Origin: Burkholderiaceae bacterium
Lineage (GTDB): Bacteria > Pseudomonadota > Gammaproteobacteria > Burkholderiales > Burkholderiaceae
Direction: 5' to 3'
NCBI GenBank assembly: GCA_947457745.1
Contig: CANGWT010000107.1
Span: 1 to 6,284, forward strand
DNA: 6,284 nucleotides
Under the pieces are notes generated by a model that saw only the letters and a list, made by a program, of their open reading frames with translations, ran no database searches and was not told where the DNA came from. Positions 1 through 6,054 of the stretch are shown here, one piece after another; the stretch's first letter is position 1; the number at the start of each line of letters is the position of its first letter. The position numbers and the translations under genes were made by a program.

Positions 1-176
1 ATGCAGAGGCATACAAAATTGTTAAAGCTATTTTTGATAATCAGCTTGAACTTGTCCGCTCACATGCTGAGTACAGAAATATTAAGCTAGAGAACCAAAA
101 AGCGAATGCCTCACCGATTGCTTATCATCCAGGTGCTTTAAAGTACTTTAAAGAAAAAGGTATCAAAGTAAACTAA
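1..176 (+). CDS. TAXI-family TRAP transporter solute-binding protein, 3' end (partial)
   Basis: Only the last 57 complete codons are present; the frame is open from the window edge and ends in TAA at 174-176. The C-terminus contains ASPIAYHPGALKYFKEKGIK, which matches the usual end of TAXI-type (TRAP-associated extracytoplasmic immunogenic) solute receptors, where a 'P-x-HPGA-x-x-Y-x-x-x-G' tail is typical. Such proteins are periplasmic and hand a substrate to the TRAP membrane component. The next gene, 76 bases downstream on the same strand, encodes a fused DctQM permease, the standard partner of TAXI receptors, which supports the call. The ligand pocket and signal peptide lie outside the window, so the substrate cannot be judged; characterised TAXI receptors often bind glutamate or related acids, but that is family knowledge only. 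Confidence 0.88.
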   Translation, partial: AEAYKIVKAIFDNQLELVRSHAEYRNIKLENQKANASPIAYHPGALKYFKEKGIKVN

Positions 177-184
177 GCCATATC

Positions 185-205
185 GGGGTGAGTTAATCTC
201 ACCCC
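185..205 (+). terminator. Stem-loop between binding-protein and permease genes (attenuator or mRNA 3'-end stabiliser)
   Basis: GGGGTGAG (185-192) pairs perfectly with CTCACCCC (198-205) around the loop TTAAT. It starts eight bases after the stop codon of the binding-protein gene. The tail TTCTGCTTTAA has only broken T runs, so this is a weak intrinsic terminator at best. Its position suggests partial termination or protection of the upstream message from 3' exonucleases, either of which would give more binding protein than permease. The structure is seen; the role is inferred. Confidence 0.6.
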
Positions 206-252
206 TTCTGCTTTAATGCCGTACATAAATATAAAAATAGATTGTTTAAGAC

Positions 253-2265
253 ATGAATCAAAATGTAATTGATAACGAAACCCAAGAAAAATTAGATGCC
301 TTCATTAAGCAAGAAGAGGGCGATTCTAATGACTACAAGGGTCTGCTGGCTATATTCATTACGCTGGTGGCAATAGGTATGTCTTTATTTCATTTATATG
401 CAGCCTACTCTATTGTTCCGACGCATCAACTCAGAGTCATCCACGTTGCCCTAGTCTTGTTTTTAGTGTTCTTAAGCTTTCCTATTGCCGCTCGTTTTAA
501 AAACAAGTTGAAGTTTTGGGATGTTTTATTTGCCATAGGCTCAGTTGCCATCGCCTATTACATTCTGGCTGGCGGCGATGAACTGATGGACAGAAATACT
601 GCCCCAAACTCTACTGACGTCATGATTGGTATTGCGCTCATCCTACTCATTCTAGAGAGCGTGAGAAGAACCAATGGCATGGTGCTTGTTACCGTTACAG
701 TGCTTTTCTTGCTATATGCCTTCTTTGGCAACTACCTTCCCGCCCCATGGACTCACAAAGGTTATGACTTGGATAGGCTGGTGGGCTATATGTACATGAG
801 TCTTGAAGGTATCTATGGCACCGCAGTCGACGTTTCTGCGACCCTGATTATTCTTTTCACTATCTTTGGTGCCTTTTTACAATTTACTGGCGCGGGAAAA
901 TTCTTCATTGACTTCTCTTTTGCTGCAATGGGCGGCAAATCATCTGGGGTGGGTAGAACGATTGTCTTGTCCTCATTCCTGATGGGTGGCCCATCAGGAT
1001 CAGGTGTGGCAACTACCGTTACGGTCGGCTCTGTAGCTGCGCCTATGCTTGAAAAAGTAGGTTACGAAAAAAATGCCGCAGGTGGTCTTTTGGCTGCCGG
1101 CGGACTTGGTGCGATCATCTCACCACCAGTATTGGGAGCGGCCGCCTTTCTGATTGCTGACTTCCTCAAAATCTCCTACTTAGATGTGTTGCTCATGGCA
1201 ACTATCCCCACGATTTTGTTCTACCTTGGCTTGTTTGTCATGGTTGAAATCGACGTACGTAAGTACGGTATGAAAAATATCCATTTTCCGTCCGCAGAAA
1301 GCGCCTGGCAGTTAACAAAAAAATATTGGTTTCATTTTTTCTCTTTAATTTCTATTGTAGTTTTTATGATGTTTGGCTTCTCGCCAGTAATGTCAGTCTT
1401 TTGGGCTACCGTGGTTTCTGCACTGTCTAGTATGTTGCGCGAAGATACCGCGATCATTCCATGGGCCTGGTTTAAAGGTAAGGAACCCATATTCTCTGGT
1501 CTTTATAATTCCAGTTTATCGAAGGCACTTTCATCTGGCTCTACAGGCGTATTAGCGATTGCAGCAACATGTGCGGGTGCAGGCCTTATCGTTGGTACTG
1601 TTACCCTCACTGGCCTAGGTCTCAAATTTAGCTCCATCGTGATTCAGTATGCGGGTGGCTCATTGCTGCTAACGGCCATTTTTACAGCATTGATTGTCTG
1701 GATCGTTGGCCTCGCGGTACCAGTAACCGCCTCTTATATTATTTGCGCTGTGATCGCTGCGCCGGCACTCATTAACTTAGGTGTGCCTGCATTTGCCGCG
1801 CACATGTTTATCTTCTATTACGCCGTACTCTCAGAGGTATCGCCCCCAACAGCCTTGTCTCCATTTGCTGCGGCCGCAATTTGCAAAGGTAATCCTTATA
1901 GAACTACTTTACAAACCTGGAAATACGTTGCCCCAGCAATTTTGGTGCCATTTATGTTTGTCCTCGATAAATCCGGCGTGAGCTTACTCCTGATGGGATC
2001 TACCAGCGCACTAGAGCAGGCCGACTGGATGCAGATTGCATGGATTTCATTTACTGCTGTAGTTGGCATCATTTGTTTAGCTGGCGGCTTACAGGGTTGG
2101 TTTATTGAAAAAACCAAAGTATTTGAGCGTGTCATTATGGTGATCTCCGGGGTGGCTTTAGCCTATCCCTCCACGGAGGCTGATCTCATTGGTTTTATTG
2201 GATTTGCTTTGGTACTCATCACCCAACTCATTACCCACTACAAACTGAATCCCAAATCCACCTGA
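253..2265 (+). CDS. TRAP transporter permease, DctQM fusion (4TM/12TM type), TAXI-associated
   Basis: A 670-residue inner-membrane protein, the usual length for fused TRAP permeases. An acidic, soluble N-terminus (about residues 1-27) leads into a small DctQ-like part with hydrophobic segments near 28-50, 62-81, 87-106 and 124-158. The large DctM-like part runs from about 185 to 660. Its hallmark motifs are GGPSGSGVATTVTVGSVAAP (245-264) followed by MLEKVGY, and GGLGAIISPPVLGAAAF (283-299). The second half carries the matching elements TGLGLKFSSI (453-462), VPVTASYIICAVIAAPALI (489-507) and LSEVSPPTALSPFAAAAI (526-543), the inverted-repeat pattern of this family. It should move a substrate delivered by the upstream TAXI receptor using an ion gradient, often sodium. 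An in-frame TAA at 247-249 makes the ATG at 253 the earliest start; the ribosome binding site is poor, and the next Met is residue 43. The substrate is not deducible. Confidence 0.93.
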   Translation: MNQNVIDNETQEKLDAFIKQEEGDSNDYKGLLAIFITLVAIGMSLFHLYAAYSIVPTHQLRVIHVALVLFLVFLSFPIAARFKNKLKFWDVLFAIGSVAIAYYILAGGDELMDRNTAPNSTDVMIGIALILLILESVRRTNGMVLVTVTVLFLLYAFFGNYLPAPWTHKGYDLDRLVGYMYMSLEGIYGTAVDVSATLIILFTIFGAFLQFTGAGKFFIDFSFAAMGGKSSGVGRTIVLSSFLMGGPSGSGVATTVTVGSVAAPMLEKVGYEKNAAGGLLAAGGLGAIISPPVLGAAAFLIADFLKISYLDVLLMATIPTILFYLGLFVMVEIDVRKYGMKNIHFPSAESAWQLTKKYWFHFFSLISIVVFMMFGFSPVMSVFWATVVSALSSMLREDTAIIPWAWFKGKEPIFSGLYNSSLSKALSSGSTGVLAIAATCAGAGLIVGTVTLTGLGLKFSSIVIQYAGGSLLLTAIFTALIVWIVGLAVPVTASYIICAVIAAPALINLGVPAFAAHMFIFYYAVLSEVSPPTALSPFAAAAICKGNPYRTTLQTWKYVAPAILVPFMFVLDKSGVSLLLMGSTSALEQADWMQIAWISFTAVVGIICLAGGLQGWFIEKTKVFERVIMVISGVALAYPSTEADLIGFIGFALVLITQLITHYKLNPKST

Positions 2266-2291
2266 ACATATTGAAGTCGTTCAAGATCATA

Positions 2292-2322
2292 AAAAAATCC
2301 CGCCTCTTCAGCGGGATTTTTT
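2292..2322. terminator. Bidirectional intrinsic terminator between convergent genes
   Basis: A perfect 12-bp inverted repeat: AAAAAATCCCGC (2292-2303), loop CTCTTCA, GCGGGATTTTTT (2311-2322). A GC-rich core is flanked by A runs on one side and T runs on the other, so it reads as an intrinsic terminator on both strands. It lies 26 bases after the TRAP permease stop and 21 bases beyond the stop of the convergent enolase-superfamily gene, so it can end both transcripts. Confidence 0.92.
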
Positions 2323-2343
2323 ATTACCGAGAATGTAAATGCA

Positions 2344-3477
2344 TTAAATAATCTTCGTCCAAGCAGCTTTACCTGCATACTTTTTGATAGCAGTCTCATC
2401 AAACTCAAATCCTAAGCCTGGCGTCTTATGCAAGATCAAATCGCCATTCTTGAAGGTAAGCTGCTTATTAATCAATCTACGGAAGTTCAAGACCTGATCA
2501 TCCAAGAAGAATTCCACAAAACGCGCATTTGGCGTTGCTGCTACTAAAGGAGCGTGCAAATCATGCATCCAGTGTGGACAAACAATCACCCCCTTTAAAT
2601 CCGCATAAGCAGAAATACGACGCCACTCCGTGATACCGCCACAGACTGCCGCATCAGACTGCAAAATAGCGACGCCACCAGCTTCAATTAACTCTCTAAA
2701 ACGCCAGCGTCCAGCCTCCATCTCACCGGTAGCAACATTGATCTTGGTTTGACGGGCTAAGGCCGCATGCAGGTCGATAGCATCTGGAGAAAATGGCTCT
2801 TCGATCCAATAGGGGTTGTAAGCTTCAAAGCGACGAATGTATTCAAGGGCAGTCGGCAGATCGCGCCAAGCATTGTTAGCATCTAAGGTCAGCAAAACAT
2901 CCTCGCCTACAGCCTTACGAGCAGCCTTAACCCGTGCCTCTTCTTCTCTTGGGGATAGGCGCCCTACTTTCATTTTGACGGCCTTAAAACCCTGTTTTAC
3001 ATAGGACTCCATTTCTTTGCCCAACATGGCAGGTGTTTTACCATCAAGGTAGTAACCGCCGCTGGCATAAGCTGGAACGCGATCATCTACGACTGATCCT
3101 AAGTATTGGTGGAGGGGTAATTTTGCAGCACGGGCATTTAAGTCCCAAAGGGCAGTATCGAGAATTGAGATGGCGCGCATTACTGCACCGGCGCGTCCTT
3201 GCAAAATTGACTCGTTATACATATCTATCCACAGACCTTCGCTGCGATGACTATTTTGACCAATCAGTTTTGGGGCTAGTAATTGCTCAACTGCAATCTT
3301 GGCAATATCTCCACCCGCACTGCCGACATAGCAAAATCCAATACCTTCATTACCATCCTTACCCCGCACTTTAACCAAGCAATAGTGCCGCTCTGAAACC
3401 GTTCGAGTGGAAAAGGAGGTGACCTTATCTAGGGGCACCGCTACTGCAGCAACTGATACAGACTCAATAATGGGCAT
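2344..3477 (-). CDS. Enolase-superfamily enzyme, mandelate racemase subgroup (racemase or acid-sugar dehydratase; substrate unknown)
   Basis: A 377-residue cytoplasmic enzyme, the usual length for the mandelate racemase/muconate lactonising family. The capping domain is at about 1-130, followed by a barrel. Key residues, with Pseudomonas putida mandelate racemase equivalents from memory: K168 and K170 in VKMKVG (K164, K166); metal ligands D199 in LTLDANNAW (D195), E226 in WIEEP (E221) and E252 in ATGEMEAG (E247); the Asp-His pair D275 in QSDAAVCGG (D270) and H302 in CPHWMHD (H297); and E322 in RFVEFF (E317). The full set implies a magnesium-dependent enzyme that abstracts a proton alpha to a carboxylate. 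Such enzymes racemise 2-hydroxy acids or dehydrate sugar acids; the pocket cannot be read by eye. The frame is open to an ATG at 3543, but the ATG at 3477 is preferred: AAAGGAA lies 5 bases upstream and MPIIESVSVAAV is a typical family start. It is convergent with the TRAP genes; a shared substrate is conjecture. Confidence 0.9.
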   Translation of the reverse strand: MPIIESVSVAAVAVPLDKVTSFSTRTVSERHYCLVKVRGKDGNEGIGFCYVGSAGGDIAKIAVEQLLAPKLIGQNSHRSEGLWIDMYNESILQGRAGAVMRAISILDTALWDLNARAAKLPLHQYLGSVVDDRVPAYASGGYYLDGKTPAMLGKEMESYVKQGFKAVKMKVGRLSPREEEARVKAARKAVGEDVLLTLDANNAWRDLPTALEYIRRFEAYNPYWIEEPFSPDAIDLHAALARQTKINVATGEMEAGRWRFRELIEAGGVAILQSDAAVCGGITEWRRISAYADLKGVIVCPHWMHDLHAPLVAATPNARFVEFFLDDQVLNFRRLINKQLTFKNGDLILHKTPGLGFEFDETAIKKYAGKAAWTKII

Positions 3478-3482
3478 GAAAA

Positions 3483-3489
3483 TTCCTTT
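3483..3489 (-). promoter_or_regulatory. Ribosome binding site that fixes the start of the enolase-superfamily gene
   Basis: On the minus strand AAAGGAA is followed by TTTTC and then ATG (3477-3475). This near-consensus Shine-Dalgarno site supports the internal start over the upstream ATG at 3543, which would add 22 residues that do not resemble the family N-terminus. Confidence 0.8.
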
Positions 3490-3501
3490 AACGAAAAATT
3501 G

Positions 3502-3507
3502 ATTGTA
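3502..3507 (-). promoter_or_regulatory. Possible -10 element for the enolase-superfamily gene
   Basis: TACAAT on the minus strand matches the sigma-70 -10 consensus at five of six positions. It lies 24 bases before the preferred ATG and would give a leader of roughly 18 bases containing the ribosome binding site. No good -35 hexamer is found at 15-19 bases upstream (AGGAAA at 17), so this is tentative. If real, it lies inside the rejected N-terminal extension, which argues further for the shorter protein. Confidence 0.3.
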
Positions 3508-3608
3508 TCTACAACTTTTGCCACTTTCCTTGACCAACTTCAATAGAAAATTGCTGCACTACAACATAAAAAACAGGGGGCTTGGCAACAATATTGGATA
3601 ATTGAGTC

Positions 3609-5048
3609 GTGAAAAAAATAGCGGGCAAATTACCTCACTTATTGAGAAACGTCATCAACGTTGTCGGACTCTCTCTGATCGTATTTGTTACAAGCGCACA
3701 AGCACAACCAGCAAGTCAAACAAGTAAGGCTAGCAAAACCCCTCAGATAAAACAGAAAGCTGTCAGTGCTAGTAATAAACAGGCTGGCATTCAGTTGAAA
3801 GACAATTCACTCAATCGCTCCTCCAAAAGCACGGACTTAAATCCTGAATTATTTAAACGGATTGAGGGCGCGTATAGCAATGAAAGTGGTGCAAATCTGG
3901 ACTATCGCGTCCAGCGTGGTTGCCTGCGTCGCAGCCTTAACGAGGAGAATCTTCCCGATAATCTGGGTCTAGAAAACCGAGAATTTAATGATTTCTTCAA
4001 ATCTCAAACTAAAGGTTTTTTTAATCGGATGCGAGGTAATTGCATTCCTTATGCATTAGCCCTCGGCAAGCGCAACCGCTTCGAATCCTTGAGTGTGATG
4101 AACGGCCCGATGCAAGATGCCAAAACTGAGATTTGGACTTTTACGCCATCAGCAGCGGGTAACTTCTTAGTTCAGCAGGACTACCTCAGAGATGAGTCTA
4201 AGCGCTTTACGGAAATCCAATTGCCTCTGAGCGCTGTTTTATATGACCCCAAAAAAGTGGGTGATAAATTACCCGTTGAACTGGTTTGGGAACTGAACTC
4301 CATCATCAAGCAAATTTACCCCGAAGAAAATAATGCTCTTGAAAATACCAACAGCATTGTTCGTCTGATTGTGGACTTTGGTGATAAGGAACGCTGGGCT
4401 CAAATTTGGGCAGTGGAAATCATTGAACCCTCCTCTGGCGAAGTATTTGCCAGCGCATTTTGGGTTGAAAGAAGCGATATCCCCGGGGGCTTTTACACTG
4501 CCAGCGGAGAATCGATTGAACGTACCTTCTGGACTAATCCCCTGAGCTATCGACGCATCTCCCGCGGGGTTGGTAGCGTAAGGGCATCAAGCAAAAAAAC
4601 TGTGGTGCCAAAGAACGGCAGCGCAGCTGTCGCCGCTCCCAAACAAAAATATCGGACCCATATGGGAATTGATTATTCGGCACCAATTGGGACACCAATC
4701 TTTAGTGTGGCCACAGGCAAAGTAGTGCATTTGGGTTCTAGTGGTGCGTTTGGCAACCTAATTATTCTTGAGCATCCTGGTAACTACCGCACCTACTATG
4801 CTCACTTGAGCAGCTACAACGCCGAGCTAGAAGTAGGTAATGAAGTACGGCGTGGCCTAGAGATTGGCTATGTCGGATCGACTGGGCGCTCCACCGGTCC
4901 TCATCTACATTTTGAATTGAGAAAGGATGGGGTTTATGTTGATCCCTACGCCGTAAAAACCCAGCTGGATTTGTGGAATATGCGCGATAGCGATAGTGGG
5001 TTACTAACTCGAGAAATTCTATTACTGGGTACGCCACCACTCAACTAA
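3609..5048 (+). CDS. Secreted M23-family (LytM/lysostaphin-type) zinc metallopeptidase
   Basis: A 479-residue exported protein, probably a cell-wall hydrolase cutting peptide cross-links in peptidoglycan, or a non-lytic relative. The signal peptide has a basic n-region (MKKIAGKLPHLLRN), a hydrophobic core (about 15-30) and a likely cleavage after AQA (residue 32). A Ser/Lys/Ala/Gln-rich linker covers about 33-75. Residues 76-320 form a globular region I cannot assign, holding the only two cysteines (C105, C145). A second low-complexity linker (about 325-347) precedes the catalytic domain at about 348-447. Zinc ligands are H351 and D355 (HMGID) and H434, with H432 in GPHLHFEL and H399 in YYAHL as catalytic histidines; all are present, so it should be active. 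The start is GTG: an in-frame TGA at 3603-3605 excludes anything earlier, and the signal peptide begins directly there. The ribosome binding site is weak. No LysM or SPOR domain is visible. It stands alone between divergent and convergent neighbours. Confidence 0.9.
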   Translation: MKKIAGKLPHLLRNVINVVGLSLIVFVTSAQAQPASQTSKASKTPQIKQKAVSASNKQAGIQLKDNSLNRSSKSTDLNPELFKRIEGAYSNESGANLDYRVQRGCLRRSLNEENLPDNLGLENREFNDFFKSQTKGFFNRMRGNCIPYALALGKRNRFESLSVMNGPMQDAKTEIWTFTPSAAGNFLVQQDYLRDESKRFTEIQLPLSAVLYDPKKVGDKLPVELVWELNSIIKQIYPEENNALENTNSIVRLIVDFGDKERWAQIWAVEIIEPSSGEVFASAFWVERSDIPGGFYTASGESIERTFWTNPLSYRRISRGVGSVRASSKKTVVPKNGSAAVAAPKQKYRTHMGIDYSAPIGTPIFSVATGKVVHLGSSGAFGNLIILEHPGNYRTYYAHLSSYNAELEVGNEVRRGLEIGYVGSTGRSTGPHLHFELRKDGVYVDPYAVKTQLDLWNMRDSDSGLLTREILLLGTPPLN

Positions 5049-5069
5049 GAAATGTAAATTAGCAATTGA

Positions 5070-5092
5070 AAAGGGGTCCAATGGACCCCTTT
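5070..5092. terminator. Bidirectional intrinsic terminator after the M23 peptidase gene
   Basis: AAAGGGGTCC (5070-5079), loop AAT, GGACCCCTTT (5083-5092): a perfect 10-bp stem with T runs after it on the plus strand (CCCCTTTATTGTTTA) and CCCCTTTTC on the minus strand. It begins 21 bases after the peptidase stop and lies 19 bases beyond the end of the convergent usp gene, so it can serve both. Confidence 0.9.
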
Positions 5093-5111
5093 ATTGTTTA
5101 TGCGCTAGGCA

Positions 5112-5552
5112 TTAACCAAGTACCAATACCGGCAACTTGGAATGCACAATCACTTCGTGCGTTTCACTACCCAATAAGACGCTCTTAATACCAGTACGTT
5201 TGTGTGAGGCCATCACAATCACGTCAGCTTTCGATTTCTTAGCACCATCCAAAATACCCTCTGATAAATTGCTATTAGGGATATGAAGAGTGCTTGCTTT
5301 TACGCTAGCGCCTAATAAAAGAGAGGCCTTTTTAAAGACATCTTTGGCATAAGCCTCGCAGACCTTTTTATGGTCTTTTTGAGAAATTCCATAGCCCATA
5401 GAGCTATCGGAATACACCATCGGCGGCATTGGATCAGATACATAAACCAATGTCACTGCAGCTTTATCGGCCTTTGCAAGCTCAGCCACCTTTTTTAAGG
5501 ACTTTTTACTCACATCTGAACCATCTACTGGAACTAATAAATGCTTGAACAT
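5112..5552 (-). CDS. Universal stress protein, UspA family, single domain
   Basis: A 146-residue soluble protein, the normal size for one Usp domain. It opens with MFKHLLVPVDGSDVSKKSL, the standard first strand and Asp-containing nucleotide loop (D10), and ends with KLPVLVLG, the usual C-terminal strand. The ATP-binding loop of this family is G-2X-G-9X-G-S/T; here the aligned stretch is ASHKRTGIKSVLLGS (115-129), so the first two glycines are A115 and K118, while the final G128-S129 is kept. Usp proteins are generally induced by growth arrest and stress. The frame stays open to 5624, but the ATG at 5552 is preferred because MFKHLLVPVDGS is the canonical start and AGGAGT lies 4 bases upstream; the extra 24 residues have no family counterpart. 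The gene is convergent with the peptidase gene and divergent from the DUF2177 gene. Confidence 0.92.
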   Translation of the reverse strand: MFKHLLVPVDGSDVSKKSLKKVAELAKADKAAVTLVYVSDPMPPMVYSDSSMGYGISQKDHKKVCEAYAKDVFKKASLLLGASVKASTLHIPNSNLSEGILDGAKKSKADVIVMASHKRTGIKSVLLGSETHEVIVHSKLPVLVLG

Positions 5553-5556
5553 ATTG

Positions 5557-5562
5557 ACTCCT
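5557..5562 (-). promoter_or_regulatory. Ribosome binding site that fixes the usp start
   Basis: On the minus strand AGGAGT is followed by CAAT and the ATG at 5552-5550. This strong site, together with the canonical MFKHLLVPVDGS N-terminus, decides for the 146-residue protein over the open frame extending to 5624. Confidence 0.85.
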
Positions 5563-5591
5563 GTTAAATTAACCCTAATACCTTTCATTCC

Positions 5592-5619
5592 ATCATAATC
5601 TTTATTACTCAACTGTAAA
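5592..5619 (-). promoter_or_regulatory. Likely sigma-70 promoter of the usp gene
   Basis: On the minus strand, TTTACA (5619-5614; five of six to TTGACA) and TATGAT (5597-5592; five of six to TATAAT) are separated by 16 bases. A start near 5585 would leave a leader of about 33 bases with the strong ribosome binding site. Transcription would then begin downstream of the rejected ATG at 5624, which fits the shorter protein. This is a match by eye only. Confidence 0.45.
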
Positions 5620-5627
5620 AGCATAAA

Positions 5628-5633
5628 AAGGAA
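5628..5633 (+). promoter_or_regulatory. Ribosome binding site supporting the TTG start of the DUF2177 gene
   Basis: AAGGAA lies 6 bases before the TTG at 5640-5642, an ideal spacing. With an in-frame TAA at 5616-5618 and no ATG nearby, this site is the main support for the rare TTG start. Confidence 0.75.
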
Positions 5634-5639
5634 ACTAAA

Positions 5640-6041
5640 TTGCTCAAGTACTTTGCAGTGTATTTTTCATTTCTATTGTCACTGATCATCATTGATTTAA
5701 TTTGGCTTCTTGGCATCGCCAAGAATCTCTATCGTGACGAAATGGGCTCGCTCATGTCTAGTGAGCCAAAATTGTGGGCAGGACTGGCTTTTTATCTCTT
5801 ATATTCGCTTGGCGCATCGATTTTCGTGATCTTTCCAGCGATTTCAAAGCAGTCCTGGTTATATGCGGCGCAGTATGGAGCTCTATTTGGTCTCTTTTGT
5901 TATATGACTTACGATTTAACCAATCTTGCAGTGATTCGCGACTTTCCTATGCGCTTGGCATTTATAGACATTGCTTGGGGATCTGCTGTTACGGCACTAT
6001 CCGCGACTATCGCCTACTGGGTTGGCAATCGGATGGCTTAA
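5640..6041 (+). CDS. DUF2177-family integral membrane protein
   Basis: A 133-residue, very hydrophobic protein with about four membrane segments (near 5-27, 46-66, 72-97 and 107-127), matching the size and layout of the DUF2177 family, whose function is unknown. Family-like features are the acidic-aromatic pair D19/W22 in the first helix (IIDLIWL), the motif YMTYDLTNLA (88-97) at the end of the third helix, and D110/W113 (FIDIAWG) in the fourth. These charged and aromatic residues inside helices hint at a functional membrane core. The start is TTG, supported by a well-placed AAGGAA and an in-frame stop just upstream. The SulP gene starts 13 bases after its stop on the same strand, so the two are probably co-transcribed. 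The family call is from memory of the motif. Confidence 0.8.
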   Translation: MLKYFAVYFSFLLSLIIIDLIWLLGIAKNLYRDEMGSLMSSEPKLWAGLAFYLLYSLGASIFVIFPAISKQSWLYAAQYGALFGLFCYMTYDLTNLAVIRDFPMRLAFIDIAWGSAVTALSATIAYWVGNRMA

Positions 6042-6054
6042 CAGTCTCTCGCAC

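Noticed and set aside
1..60. ATG at position 1 as a gene start
   Set aside because: That frame soon meets a stop (TAA at 37-39); the coding frame here is +3, the end of the TAXI binding protein entering from the left edge.
3033..3374. 113-codon open frame on the plus strand opposite the enolase-superfamily gene
   Set aside because: It lies wholly antisense to a gene with clear catalytic motifs, has no ribosome binding site I can see, and its translation resembles no protein family.
3589..3596. Palindrome CAATATTG before the peptidase start as an operator
   Set aside because: An 8-base AT-rich palindrome is expected by chance and has no second copy nearby.
3530..3608. Sigma-70 promoter for the M23 peptidase gene (TTGACC at 3530, TTGCTG at 3551, CATAAA at 3565)
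   Set aside because: No pair of these hexamers has acceptable spacing; the best -10-like string has no -35 at 15-19 bases.
5553..5624. 24-residue N-terminal extension of the Usp protein from an ATG at 5624
   Set aside because: The ATG at 5552 has a strong ribosome binding site and gives the canonical Usp N-terminus, and the likely promoter lies inside the extension.
6022..6054. TTG at 6022 as the SulP start, overlapping the DUF2177 stop
   Set aside because: It would add 11 residues before the family-typical MRFFHPKLL and has no ribosome binding site; the ATG at 6055 is simpler.
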